64,000 bases of DNA from Aedes albopictus (lineage: Eukaryota > Arthropoda > Insecta > Diptera > Culicidae): positions 275,385,694 through 275,449,693 of the forward strand of contig NC_085138.1 in assembly GCF_035046485.1 (NCBI RefSeq), read 5' to 3'. The position numbers and the translations under genes are program-made. Below, piece by piece: positions 12,285 to 23,369 of the stretch (positions are counted from its first letter, which is position 1; each line of letters opens with the position of its first letter). The notes under the pieces are model-generated. The model was not told where the DNA came from. It did not search any database and worked only from the letters and a program-made list of their open reading frames with translations.

Positions 12285-12540
12285 CTATCCGATCACACGT
12301 CTTCGCATCTTTCCCAACACTATAAATTTTGTTCCCAGTTCATTGGTGGTGTCACAGCTTTGGTAGAAGGTAGCCGATCGATGCCCGCTTTTCCACACTT
12401 TCTGTTCAGTCCAAAAAAGTAACTGGAACGCCATGACGCTGTAGTTGTAGAAGTGTAATTCATCGTAGATTATCCTGTCACATCCTGCAAAACCAAGTGA
12501 CATGCAATTCCATGTTCCAAGTTTTCAATCGCAGTCCTTT
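12285..12540 (-). pseudogene. RTE-like endonuclease N-terminus, broken
   Basis: The minus-strand frame contains SLGFAGCDRIIYDELH and, further on, KVWKSGHRSATFYQSC, matching the plus-strand copy at 45130-45290, where the homologous text follows GTWNCKSLGFAGCDRIIYDE. These are the N-terminal strands of an AP-like endonuclease that nicks target DNA. The catalytic Q-E pair seen in the other copy (LQELCWTG) is altered here (LLFWTE), so this copy is inactive. The coding continues in disrupted form to about 11740, where it meets the insertion. Confidence 0.75.
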
Positions 12541-13270
12541 TTTCGTCGCGTGCATCTTAGCTGATTGTATCGAGTCGTACTTTCTCCTATGTTGTTCGTA
12601 ATGGGATTTTTACGGGTGGCTTGCTGGAGCCACGCCAACACTCCTGTCTCGTTGGAGGGCCATCGTGCCAGTCCTGTTAACGTCCCACCTCCTTGGTGAA
12701 CAGACGCTCGGGTCGTACCTCCTCAATCTAGCTGAAATCAGAAGGACAACAGTGCCCAAGTTGCACTACCAGTTAAACTTACAACTGCTAGCTGGCGATC
12801 TTTGTCATCGCTTTACTCATGGAAGCATAGGTAGGAAATATGAAAATTTCAGCTCAATCGGACTTTGCTAAGTGTTTAACCAAAACGATCAAAGTTTGGC
12901 TGTTTCGAAACACGAAAAATATCCCATGATACATGAAAATCGTTTTTTTTATGCCAAATGCCTTTAAAGTGCATGAAACGACGAGATCTGGTGTTATCTC
13001 AAAATTTTTTTTTGGAAACAAAAATACTTTTTGGACTTATTAGCCGAAGCAGAAATTCGCAATGGTTGTTACGCCCTTTTCATATGTTGGTCTAGGAATA
13101 TCTTAACAAAGTGTTACATGCCAATAAAGGATCATGATTTCAAACTATACAAAAATATGACTGGTAATTTTTCTGGAAATATTTTTTTTTTTTGTTTTTA
13201 ATTTCCATCCCAAAGACCCACTCTATTTAAAAATAAATGAGTTACGGTTATATAAGAGATTTTTTTATTA

Positions 13271-14053
13271 CCGTAATCCGGGGTATCATTGATCAGCGGG
13301 GTAACATTGATCGGCTTGACCCACCTCATGAAATGTTCAAACAAGCATTTTACATTGAATCAGTTTCTGCTATGGAATGGCATATCGTAATCTGCTATCA
13401 TTTAGCTATTAAATGACATGCAATTTATGAAAATTGAATTTCATAAACATTAAATTAAATCGATTTTTCCATAACTGTGATTCGTAACGCAATGAGATAC
13501 ATTGTCAAACATTCATGCTTGGCGTAAATACTAGACACAATATAAGGCTCGAAATCACTGTATTACTTCAATATGATATCCTAGAGTTGGATTTAATAAA
13601 CGAAACTTTTATAAAAATGCTATTTTTTAGTAAAATATACGATTTATTAAAAGTCGGCTATCAATTCCTTAAGCCATTGCCTACCTTTAGGTGTTTTTCG
13701 TGGTTTAGAGGATTTTAATCCTAAAATAACTTAAAAAGTACATAATTTGTAAGAATTTGGACAACATATTCGAGATCAGCGACCCCGAATTTAGTAAGTA
13801 AGGGTATTTTCAACACAAATGAACATTGATCACTGACATGATCAATGTTACCCCAAATCAACACAATCAAAAATTAGATTAGAAAACCTTTTTAAACATG
13901 TTTTAAAGTTTTGCAATACTTTTTCGAGTAGCTTAACACATACTCAGAGGTCCAGTACTTGTTTTAAAAATATAAAACATGTAACGTTTGATTTAACAAG
14001 AGAATTATTCAAGAAAGAAAGAAAATTCTGATCAATGTTACCCCGGATTACGG
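13271..14053. mobile_element. TA-flanked non-autonomous DNA element (CCGTAATCCGGGG ends)
   Basis: Terminal inverted repeats CCGTAATCCGGGGTATCATT at 13271 and the reverse complement ending GGATTACGG at 14053 are flanked by TA on both sides (13269-13270 and 14054-14055), as expected of Tc1/mariner-type targets. GATCAATGTTACCCC-like phrases recur inside. The 783-bp interior is AT-rich; a 67-codon frame (13515-13718) has no recognised domain. It is nested within the long-TIR element, so it inserted later. Confidence 0.75.
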
Positions 14054-14107
14054 TACTTATTTTTGTCTGTATTCACGAGATTTTTAACCCTAGGATGCCC
14101 ATAATTG

Positions 14108-14475
14108 CATAGTTGACGTAAGCGCCACTGTAGTTTTTAACACACTTTTGTAATTTTAACAATGAATAATGGAAAGTTTAAGGTTTTTTCACGTTGACAT
14201 CTAGCTAGTGATTGGATCTTGTGCTCTATTGAATAAAACTGGTCACAATGATGCACATGTGATAGATATTCGCTTGCTATATTGACGACGACTGTTTTGA
14301 AGACTTTCGAATAGTTTTGGCGTTTCAGTCTTTTCGGGGTCAAAAACAACTAAATGTTTTCTTCTTCCAACGTTTTGATCCTTATTGGCCCCGAAAAGAC
14401 TGAAACGCCAAAACTATTCGAAAGATATTCGCTTGTGAATGCTGACATTGTCAATGGTGATTACGTCAACTATGC
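14108..14475. repeat. Interrupted palindrome
   Basis: The block around 14304-14343 (ending CAGTCTTTTCGGGG) is repeated in reverse complement at about 14389-14424, with a ~45-bp centre. A further pair CATAGTTGACGTA (14108) and TACGTCAACTATG (14462) extends the symmetry outward. GATATTCGCTTG occurs in the same orientation on both sides. Probably a small foldback element; no clear target duplication. Confidence 0.6.
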
Positions 14476-15079
14476 GATCATGGGCAAGTTAGGCAACATG
14501 CCTAAGGCTAGTTCATCTCGGGACCCACGTTTTACTTCCCTTCCGAAGGAAGAACCCACAATTTGTGAGTATGTCAGGAGTGGGATTCGATTCCAGGTCA
14601 TCGGCGTGATAGTCAAGTGTTCTAATCACCACACCAGGTCCGCTCCACATGTTTTAATAATATTATCTTATTTTTTCATTTATTTTTTCTACAAAAAGGA
14701 CTAGTCCAACGCAAAATAAGTGAACCACCCTAACTAAATATGACATATAGTATGCCAGCAGTCGCCAACGATGATAAGACATGTTCCAGTACTAATACCA
14801 TGAATATTTCAGCAATTAAATTGGCATCCTCCATTTCAAATTTATTTCATTCCCCCAACTCAAAAGTCGAAAAAGTATTTTTTTTTTCAAAAAAAAAATG
14901 AGATAACACCAGATCTCAACGTTTAATGCATTTTTAAGACATTCGGCATCATTTTTTTTTTTCGATTTCGAAAATTTCATGTACCCTACCTTGGGATATT
15001 TTTCGTGTTTCAAAACAGCCAATTTTTTACCGCTTTGGTCAAACACTTAGCGAAGTCCGATTGAGCTGAAATTTTGTAT

Positions 15080-16850
15080 GGAGCCTTGTTTTGAGGAGAC
15101 GAAACTTTTGAGCAATACCCTTTTTTGAAATTCGATGGTCAAATTTTTCCCATACATTTCATTGGCAACCTACTCTCCACTCACAATTTTGCATTCCCCA
15201 AATTGGATCCAGTATCGCTGTTTACAATAACTGGTTTATCTGTATCATACAGATTATCGATGATTTGTACGGGTTGCGCAAAGAAGTCGCACGAATCATT
15301 GACTACCTTACTGCCAACTTAGTTTTTGTATCCAAGATCTTTAGCAAGTGTACACTGTACATCCTAGCATTCTATCACGTGCCATGCAATTAATATTCGT
15401 GAAAAATGACATAACCAAGCAAGATCGATGCAACTTCACTACAATATTTATCGAGTTGCTTCAACGTAATGATGGCTCAACTGCAACATAGTAATGCAAA
15501 GCATAGCACCAGCGAATAGAGCGGTACACCTGAAGCACGTACCTAACTTAGGTTTTTTTTGCTAATCGAACGTGCCGATCAAAACCTAATGGGTATGCGA
15601 ATAAGTGTCTAAAAGGTACACCAAACAAATTAAGTGATAGCAGCCCACAGCTTGGATCGGCCGATGGCACCAGCAAGCCGCCGCCGCCGCCGCGCCGGTT
15701 GCTTAGCTGCACGAAGATGCTGCGGCTAGCCATTAGATTGGATCCAAGTTTCTTTCTGCGGTCGAAGCATTAGACCTACACCATCAATGAAACCCATCTC
15801 AGGTGGTTATGATGTTTGAGGCCCTTGGTGGTCTGTTATTATGGTAGTGACGCTAATTGAGGCTCTTGGTGGTCAATATTCGATTGGAATTTAGGCTTTC
15901 AGATGTGTGTTTATATCATCTGAGAGTGGTCACATTAGCAACGCTACCGCTACGTTCAATTTGGCTTTTCAGGCGAATTGTCTTGTATGAGGGGTCACAG
16001 CAAAATTTATAATTTGTCCGACATGGGAACTTTACGTTCTGTGTAGCATTGCATTTGGCTTATTAATCCATTTCCTCCCATTAGTGATGATTCCCATCTG
16101 TTTCTTCCTGACAAACATTTTTAATGTTATTTCGCACTTAACGCACCGATGAAATCAGGTTATATGAATCCGCCTTCAAGCCGGTCGGCCAGTTCATGAA
16201 TGGCACGCATTATCCGACAGTCAACGATGGCGATAAGTTGGCTCAAGTGTTTTTGCCGAGGCTCTCGCTTTCCACCAAAAGTAAGCTGCCATCCGGCTTT
16301 ATATGAACTGGCTTGGTTAACCGCGTTCCGTTAAGCGTGACGCGTCTTCCACCCTCGCAGAATTCGTTTGGCAAATGTTGTTGAAACTGTGGAACAGTTT
16401 GATAAAACTATGGGCTATAATTGATAACAAATTGTTATTGAATATAATTTCCGATACCAATGATATTACTTTTTGAAAAATTGGCCACTATTATTTTAAA
16501 AAGTTATTTGGAGGATACATTTTTGCAAATAATCATCCCAATAACAAAAACTGGCCATTGATTTCAACAAACACGCCAACCGTGCGGAGGGTATCTCATT
16601 TCGCGGAAATAGCGTGCGGATGACGGCGACCACTGTCACTATTTTGAAAGTGAACCCTGCAAAGCTTCTCACAGTTCAGTTATGAATAAGATGTTTATCT
16701 CGGGCGACCAGCACGAGTAAGTGATAGTTGCTCGGCTTTCATGTTGACGGCGACGACGCTGCTAGCTAGTCAGAGACAGACATCGAATGAAAAAGATTTA
16801 TTTTGTGAAACTATTGCCATGATTCAGTGTAGTGGGGTTGGTTTGCATTA
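15080..16850. other. Unassigned DNA around a possible host exon
   Basis: Apart from the exon-like segment at 16159-16280 I see nothing to annotate. A CCG/GGC-rich run at 15680-15700 gives a poly-glycine stretch in a minus-strand frame (15548-15733) that I judge to be chance. No transposon ends recognised. Confidence 0.4.
16159..16280 (+). CDS. Possible internal host exon, unidentified
   Basis: The 122-nt segment is preceded by an AG (16157-16158) and followed by a good donor, AAAA|GTAAGC, at 16281. Its open frame reads smoothly (includes ESAFKPVGQFMNGTHYP and DGDKLAQVFLPRLS) with codon use that looks like coding DNA and unlike the AT-rich surroundings. A possible acceptor (CCACCCTCGCAG) occurs 80 nt downstream at 16360, but I cannot follow a convincing next exon. 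The frame is open for 54 codons in total (stops at about 16138 and 16306). I do not recognise the family. It could be an exon of a gene whose other exons lie beyond these repeats, or a pseudogene remnant. Confidence 0.3.
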
Positions 16851-17044
16851 CAGTCAGGTCTTTTTTTTACGCGGTTTTCATTTACGCGGCCGCGTAAATG
16901 AAAACTCCATACAAAAAAAAAATCGTCTTATTTTTGCATGATTCGTCGAGAAATAGTGAGACTTTTTTTACGCGGTTTTTTAAATTTTGAACTGAGTTTT
17001 TTTTTACGCGGTACGTATCCCCCGCGTAAAAAAAAACCTGACTG
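16851..17044. mobile_element. MITE with CAGTCAGGT ends and ACGCGG repeats
   Basis: Inverted ends CAGTCAGGTC (16851) and ACCTGACTG (17036-17044) enclose 194 bp, with further inverted phrases TTTTTTACGCGG and CCGCGTAAAA repeated internally at 16868, 16895, 16970, 17005 and 17021. The central GTAAAT palindrome around GCGGCCGC (16894-16901) is also symmetric. Flanking duplication is not clear (TA left, TT right). Confidence 0.65.
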
Positions 17045-17304
17045 TTCTGAGTGTGGAGCGCAGTCAGATTGATTACAGCGAGATTCCTTCAGGCAAATAG
17101 TGAAACACTTTAGCTATTGATACCAACAGGGAATGTCACCGTTGTATTCGACATGAACAGTTGCATCGATTTGAGGCCCGCGACTATAAACCTAAAGTAC
17201 AAACTTCGCCATTTTAGCCATACTAACAATAGTGACATTAGATTTCATTCAGATAGTACGTAAAATTTAAAAAATTTAGACCGCATCCTGGGGACGGATA
17301 ATAT

Positions 17305-18169
17305 CGTATCAAATACGCGCACCCGCCGGCAACAGTAATTGGGTTGCGAATGGGTCCAACTTGGCGCAAATATGGAAACTAGGTGAATACCTAGTCCAGA
17401 AGTTGGTGTCAAAATCTAACGAAAGCTTCGTGGTCTTCAAAGTCAAAGGGGTCTCTTCTGTAGCTGCCTCCTCAGTGTCAATAGAGCAGTGCACGCAAAT
17501 GCTGGCAGGATTATCAGGGCAAAGGCCGGTGCTGATAACGGGTGACTTCAATGGAGATCAGATCCTGCTACAGATATTGGCCATACTGGATGTCAATTTG
17601 GCTAATGTTGGTACATAAATGCACCATTATCCGGAAGGAGTGTTGCCGACGTTACCTTTTGTAGTCCTGGCCTAACAAATAGTTCAATCTGGAAGGCAGA
17701 TCTATATGCCTACACTCACAGCAATCACCTGACGACAGTTCGCTACCAGCATCAACTATACGAATGGCCAGTGGGCGCAGGAAGCGGCGACCAGGCCATG
17801 TCTTTGCAGGAGAAACACCACACCTCATCAACGACTGAACGTGAACAGTTATTCAAGGAGGCGCTCTGCTGTGGCCGAAACTAATCCTGTCTCAGCGTTG
17901 ATCAGCTGCCAGCGGTGATCTTGGGCGTATGTGATGTCGTCATGTCAAGAGAATTTTATTCTAAGAATGAACACACATACTGGTGGACTCAAGCTATTGC
18001 GAATCTACGCCACGTCTGTCTCTGGGCCAGGCGACGGCGACGGATGCAGCGAGCATGTACTTATGAAGGGTGAAATGAACGTCCGGTGGCGTTTGCGGTT
18101 GCCAAAGTCGCGCTCTTGACTGAAGAAAGGGCAGGCAAAAAGGTATGCTATGTGGGCCTATGTCAGAGT
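17305..18169 (+). pseudogene. R1-clade ORF2 endonuclease and linker, decayed
   Basis: The frame 17361-17618 contains GVSSVAASSVSIEQCTQML and LITGDFNGDQILLQILAILD, the diverged counterpart of the GDFNA endonuclease motif at 25550-25570 in the younger copy. From 17640 to 17760 the text matches the stretch leading to the SDH box, but here reads SNHL, so the catalytic Asp-His pair is damaged. Several frameshifts and stops follow through the linker (17770-18169), which corresponds to 33000-33270 of the younger copy. Clearly non-functional. Confidence 0.75.
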
Positions 18170-21013
18170 TAGAGGTGGGCCAAACGGCTCACCTGAGTGA
18201 TCGGATCCGAGCCAGATCAATCATTCTAATGAACCGAATCTTCTTAACGGATCTGCGGGTCAGTCATGAATGACCTAACCGCACCGGGCTGCCTGAACTT
18301 TACGACACGTGCTTTTTCCTCACGCCAAGAAAACACAGCTAAACAGAGATGTCTCCGAACACTCGCCACCACAATCTAACCATCCGCCGCCTTTCTGTCC
18401 CCTGGTGGAGACTTCACGCATGCGGTCCACAAACAACGCACACGATGCTCAATCGGGAGAGCGTAGATCCGACTGTCCTGTGCGACCTGACTCTAACGAC
18501 CCAAACATTGTTACCGACAATAACGGCAACAATGGGAAGCCAAGTATAATCTTAAATGTTTGTTTTGTTTTTGTATTTATATTTGTTAGTTGTTTTGCTT
18601 AAAGTAAGAATAATAATAATAAAACTCGCTATAAAGATAAATGTTAGTAAAAAAAAATAAAATAATGAAAAGTTGTTAGTATTGTTAGTAAAAAAAATGC
18701 TATTTGGGAACCCCTGCTCCCATAGAAATCTACTATTCAAATTAGTTAAGAAATTCTAATGCAGGGGTTTTCAGACCATGCACCGCGGTGCACTTGGTGC
18801 ACCGTGAAGTAATAACAAGTGCACCGCGGCACTACAGAAAATTCTTACATATTTTTTATATAATTCATTGAAAGTTTATTAAAAAAAATCATTAGAATTA
18901 ATTAGAACAATAGGACAGTGGCAATATACTTCAATTTTCTCCAATTCGCTCCAAGTTTCCATGATTCACGCCGGTGAGTTAGTCTTGAATCCAGCAAAAA
19001 CTATCTCAGATATTCGCGAAGAGTCATGGAACAACTCTCGATTTTATTTTTGTCATATCATCGTGAATATCATTCACAAGTATCCTACAAGAAATCTGCA
19101 ATGAATCCTCAATCGAGTTGCTGAAAAATCTCAGAGAAAATCTAACTATTTCAAAGGCTTTGCTTAATACCAGTGTAGGAACTCTAAATCAGTTGACCAA
19201 AAATACTACTTACATCATTTTTATGATTTTCGAAAGAATCTTCTTCCGAATTGGTTCTTGTCAATTGGAAGAAAGTTATCATAAATCTAGTCAATAAAAT
19301 TTGACAAATTTATGAACATGAAGCTTCCAAGGGTTTTGTTAGGAATTTGCCATAGATTTCTTCAAAATTCCAGCAAAAGCCTTGGGAAAACGTCTATCAA
19401 AAGCCATACTAGAGTTCAAAAAGGGGTCATCCAAGCACTTAACCGAGGTTATCGTTACGAATCTTCATAATCAATATACTACTAATTTGGCAGGAGTTTT
19501 ACTATGAATCTGCTTTAAAAATTTCCAGAAATATTCCTAATAGGGAAATATTCAGTCGAACAGCTACGTGTCACTTCACTATACTCCGATAAGTAAAACG
19601 CAAAAATGCAGGACAGTGTTATAGCCAATAAGAGCTTTCTTTCAACAAAAACTTTTTTGACAAATTTGAATTTACATTTTTCTTAAAAATAATGAGCATG
19701 TGCACCGCGCAGCGATTTATTTCCAAAAAGTGCACCGCAAGCCAAAAGATCTGAAAACCCCTGTTCTAATGTATGCCCCTCGATGGAGTACTAGGTTGGG
19801 TTAGAAAGGGGAACAAAATGTATATGTATAAACACGAAATCCGGGATAGAAAGACTTGCCAAAGGAAGATCATCGGAGGGGGAGGGGGGAGTGATAGAAG
19901 AGAAGGAAGAGATCTTTGGAGGAGCAACATGGGAAGGAGGAATCTCGGGCAGTCGTTTTCGGGATAGCAAGCGAACGAGAAGTTCGAGAGAAGTGCTTGA
20001 GGAGGTATTGCGATGGTAATCTCCAAGGCGGGCCACGTGACGAAATTTGTGCGATTTTCGAGGTGACAAGTGCTCCAGCGTTCGGACTGTTTTCGGACTG
20101 GCAAGTGCTCCAGAGGTCGGAGACCTCCTAAACCAGATTCGCGGGTCAGCCATTACACACCAGAAACGTATTCTTTGGAATTAGCACCCGATCCATTGCT
20201 ATCCAACGTGAAGTTAACCGGACAAATCTTCCGGAAGGGATCACCACCAAGTCTTGGGCCACCCTACTCCGGTACGCGAGCCTCACCTTGTGAGTTTGTG
20301 ACATGCTGCCGACCATCGGTCCCGAACCCATCCCTTCACCCGAAGCGCCACCGTCTCGGCGCTCGCTCTGGCTATCATCGTGTTGACGCCGACCACGTGC
20401 TCCGGCAGGTATGTCAGCGTCTCCTCTCCCTCTACCTCCCCGCAATGTGCCCCAACGAAGAAGATAAAAATGATGTTTGTAAATACTAACCCAGTCACCC
20501 AGATATCAATATAGTAGAATAGAAAATCAACTCGGTCCCTTTGGTTTCCAAAAGCGAGAGATTAATTTCCCTACCAGTCTGCTTGGTCTTTCCCTTGTTC
20601 CGCTAAATTCAGTTGGCAGGTAAGTGTAGGATTGTTCAAGTTTCCCCCTGGTCAATGCCGACCCTGAGAGACTTTTAAGGTGAGCTGGCCTGGGCGTATG
20701 GACGCCGATGCCACAGGACGCGTGGACCGTCCCATCGATAGTTACAACATGCAGCTAATACTCACACATTTTGTGGGGTGCGGGTTTGCCTTAACACACC
20801 AATAGAGTGAGTGTCGTATACTGCACCTGAGAGATTCAGCTGCTAGCAATCCAGAGCGACGCAAAGAGGGGCGAACGGTTCTTTTCTCGGATCTTTCATA
20901 CAGAGGCATGTAGATAGGAGATTCAGCTCTCTTTTGAAAAGAGTCACGGTTCACTCACTCACTGCACTGATCCGGATCTTTTTAACGGCTCCTGATCTGA
21001 TTACCCTTCTCTA
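18170..21013. mobile_element. Non-autonomous hAT element with 8-bp TSD
   Basis: The 8-bp phrase GTCAGAGT at 18162-18169 and 21014-21021 flanks imperfect inverted ends TAGAGGTGGGC and ACCCTTCTCTA; the uninterrupted target GTCAGAGTGCCAA is present in the younger R1 copy near 33268-33280. An 8-bp duplication and TAGAG-type ends fit the hAT superfamily. Without the hAT nested within it (18762-19763) the element is about 1.83 kb. Subterminal GGATCCGAGCC/GATCCGGATC-like motifs occur near both ends. Open frames (for example 18309-18602 and 20070-20489) show no transposase motif that I recognise. Confidence 0.8.
18762..19763. mobile_element. Nested non-autonomous hAT element, 8-bp TSD TTCTAATG
   Basis: Ends CAGGGGTTTTCAGACC (18762) and its near reverse complement GATCTGAAAACCCCTG (ending 19763) are flanked by TTCTAATG (18754-18761 and 19764-19771). 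GTGCACCGCGG-type phrases lie subterminally at both ends. The interior is AT-rich, with no ORF. The 8-bp duplication and CAGGGG ends are typical of hAT elements. Being inside the 18170-21013 element, it is the youngest layer at this site. Confidence 0.88.
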
Positions 21014-21053
21014 GTCAGAGTGCCAATATGAACCATTGGGTGATACCTACAGG

Positions 21054-21454
21054 CAGTGCTGAAAATTTCATTTCGTCATATCTAAATTCAACCACCTACA
21101 GCTCATTTTAGAAGCTGAACCTGAGAATATGGTATATGAAACACTTGTGAGGCTAGACCAGCTCTGCAAGAAAGTCACGGAAAAACCGCTATTTTTCGAA
21201 TATTTGATGTAAATGTCACGGACTACCTTTGAAAAATGCCAAATGATATTCACCGTGAATATCATTGGGATTTTTTCGAAGGTAGTCCGTGACATTTACC
21301 TTAAATATTGAAAAAGGAGTGGTTTTTCCGTGACTTTCTTGCAGAACTGGTCTAGCTGCATATGTTTTTCATACACCATATTCTCAGGTTCAGCTTCTAA
21401 AATGAGCTGTAGGTGATTGAATTTAGATATGACGAAATGAATTTTTCAGCACTG
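21054..21454. mobile_element. Palindromic hAT MITE, 8-bp TSD CCTACAGG
   Basis: CAGTGCTGAAAA at 21054 and TTTTTCAGCACTG ending 21454 are the tips of arms nearly 200 bp long, so the whole 401 bp is one imperfect palindrome centred near 21250. It is flanked by CCTACAGG at 21046-21053 and 21455-21462. The target corresponds to the R1 sequence at 33312-33345 (CTCCTACAG...). hAT affiliation is from the 8-bp duplication and CAGTG ends. Confidence 0.88.
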
Positions 21455-21462
21455 CCTACAGG

Positions 21463-22270
21463 GCTAAATGGGCTAATGGCTAAAACACGAAGAGTAAACG
21501 CTCTCACCGTGCAGTCTCCAGAGATTCTGTAGAGGATCATCGAGGTTCTTCCCCCGTCATAATCCGAGTCCTTCGTCTCATAATCATTTGTTAGAACTCC
21601 AGATCTGCTATGCAGAAGTTTCTGGACAAGGGTGTCTTCCCAGAGGTTTGAAAGCGGCAAAGCCTGGTCCTATTGTCAAAGGCAGGGAAACCGCACGGTA
21701 TCCCGTCAGAACTGGTTCATATATGCTTGATCGACACGGTAGGGATGGTTCTTTAGAGGATCACCCTCAACCGACTGGTGAGCTATACTGGTGGAGTAGA
21801 TGGTCTTCTGAGCAACTAGTCTGGCTTCCGGAAGGGAAGGTAGACCGTAGGTGCTATTCTGTCGGCTGCTAAAATGTCCGAGATGGATGTCTAGCGTATG
21901 AGAAGAGAATTCGCCACTATTAATAGTAGAATCTCTTGACGTAGCACCAGTTGGGCAACTATTGCCAAAACGCTCCAAAGTCTGAGTACACCTAAGTATC
22001 TGTACAAGATTTTCGAAAACCAGTTCAACTGTTTCACGACATAGGAGTGTGTCGGAAGTGCTTTCGTATTACCCCAGGAGTACCGCAAGGTTCCATCCTG
22101 GGTCCAGTGTTTCGAAATGTCATGTTCAACGAGATGTTGAGGTTTCCCATACAAACTTCAAGCGTTTTGAGCGTCCCCTTAGGCTTAATCGATTTTGCTC
22201 AAATTTTGAACGTAGATTCTGGGAGTCTAAAACAACTAATTCGGGAAGTAAGACTTGGTATTTTTCAAAA
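21463..22270 (+). pseudogene. R1-clade RT domain, decayed
   Basis: This stretch aligns in order with the RT of the younger copy (33340-34190): the region before the RT (21490-21560), the finger segment (21590-21740), a remnant of the motif NQYGFRKGRSTVD as broken text near 21815-21850, and PQGSILGPVF with flanking residues in the frame 22047-22361 (GVPQGSILGP at about 22076-22105). The FADD catalytic box is lost near 22190 (RFCSNFE-type text). Multiple stops and frameshifts; an old dead copy. Confidence 0.75.
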
Positions 22271-22560
22271 TTTTTGTTTTTTATATAAGTGTGGGCCACC
22301 TTTGCCAGCATGCTACCGTGATGGACTCTCCAAAGCGAGTCATCGATGTCCGTTGCTGTAGGCTACGCAGCTAAGCTAGATGTACACTAGCCCCTGTGCG
22401 ATGTACACTAGCCCCTCTCTAAAGCAATGCCTACGGGGCAGCAGGGACGAAAGTCATGGGGCCTGACGCCCCCCCCCCCTTGCGAGTCAGCCGCGTAGTC
22501 CTCGGCTAAGAATAGAACTACTAACCCCAATTCAAGGTGTCAAGCGACCCGTGCTGAGGA

Positions 22561-23368
22561 ATGAGTGATCGAGGGGGCGAAAAAGATGCTCGATCTTTAA
22601 CGGAGCCTGTGGGGTACCTGGGCACCCCCCACAGTAAGCTGTCCCTTACCGCGTTAATGCAGGGCTATGGCGTGGTGGACATTCTTTCCCGTGCGACTCG
22701 TGGGATTAATCATGAAATCAAACAAATCAAGCAATCAGAATTCAGGTGGAAGTAGTGGTGGGATCAACCCCTTCGCAAGAAGCGGGTTGATGAGATCTCC
22801 GACAAGGAGAAGTGAGGAGATAGGCGCTGGGAGTTGCGTACGCAGCTAGAGCGTGGGTGCTCCAGTCCACTTCCCGGCAAGCCAGCCGGTGGAGGTTATG
22901 GACGGAGCGTGGTTGTTGAGGGCCGTCAACCGAGAATCCAAAGGACGGTCCGCAATAGAGGTGGCTGAGCAGCAGCTTGGCGAAATCATCGACTTTGCGT
23001 CCACTAAGTCGAACATAAGCAAGGACCTGAAAACGGCCTTGCTTCGACTTAGGGCGTCGATCGACGATGCCAAGCAGGAGCACGCGGCACTCGCGTTGCT
23101 GACTGTTGCAGCAGCGGAGCCTGCAAATGAGAAAGTGCCGAAGTTTACCCAAACGGAGGCCTTCTCCTTCGCAGGTAGTCCGAAGAGAGTGGAAGCGAAT
23201 GCTCGTGACAAACGTGACAAGCATTCGCAGAAGCGGGCGAGGCAGCCGTCAGGTGAGGAGCTGTCTGGCGGCGCCCGCAAGGCCAGGCGTATAATAACCC
23301 CGAAAGTCGGTAATAATGCCGGAAAGTCGGATCCAGTTCGAGAGTTCGAGAGCTCTCAACTTTATTAA
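22561..23368 (+). pseudogene. R1-clade ORF1 5' part, broken
   Basis: An ATG at 22561 opens 64 codons (MSDRGGEKDARSLTEP...). A frameshift near 22740 and an in-frame TAG near 22847 separate this from 22853-23368, which reads as a basic, alanine- and lysine-rich protein segment (ESKGRSAIEVAEQQLGEIID; then KRVEANARDKRDKHSQKR), typical of the N-terminal half of R1/I-type ORF1 nucleocapsid proteins. Coding stops at the satellite-bearing insert. The zinc-knuckle half of the same ORF resumes at 24535. ORF1 protein normally coats the element RNA. This copy cannot make it. Confidence 0.7.
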
Positions 23369-23369
23369 G

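Larger units (their letters stand above)
9150..12838 (-). mobile_element. Decayed RTE-like non-LTR retrotransposon (minus strand)
   Basis: The copy reads from a 5' leader (about 12838-12560) through an endonuclease start (12503-12285), further endonuclease sequence (12280-11740), then RT sequence (10300-9150). It is a diverged sister of the plus-strand copy at 43258-48195: leader, endonuclease start and RT match segment by segment. It is split by a repeat-rich insertion (10318-11737) and a 56-bp A-tailed insertion (9425-9480). The 3' end is missing or unrecognisable beyond 9150. RTE assignment rests on the general form of the endonuclease and RT motifs and on my memory of mosquito families. 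Confidence 0.75.
12844..15078. mobile_element. Element with long (about 200 bp) terminal inverted repeats
   Basis: The sequence from 12844 (AAATTTCAGCTCAATCGG) to about 13045 reappears in reverse complement at about 14870-15078 with moderate divergence: shared phrases include GTTTCRAAACACGAAAAATA and GATCTGGTGTTATCTC. The element interrupts the leader end of the RTE relic. Its interior holds a separate TA-flanked element (13271-14053) and a palindrome (14108-14475). No transposase is recognisable, so it is a non-autonomous foldback-type DNA element. Exact outer ends and target duplication are not clear. Confidence 0.65.
17300..22429 (+). mobile_element. Old R1-clade non-LTR copy, heavily interrupted
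   Basis: Endonuclease sequence (about 17300-17770), the linker (17770-18169) and RT sequence (21022-22270) run in the order of R1 ORF2, followed by the 3' UTR (22303-22429). The same order is seen in the younger copy just downstream, which is much less diverged. It is interrupted by hAT insertions at 18170-21013 and 21054-21454. The 3' UTR stops soon after AGCAATGCCT, where the 5' end of the younger copy begins, so the two copies stand head to tail. 5' sequences before the endonuclease are missing. Confidence 0.8.
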
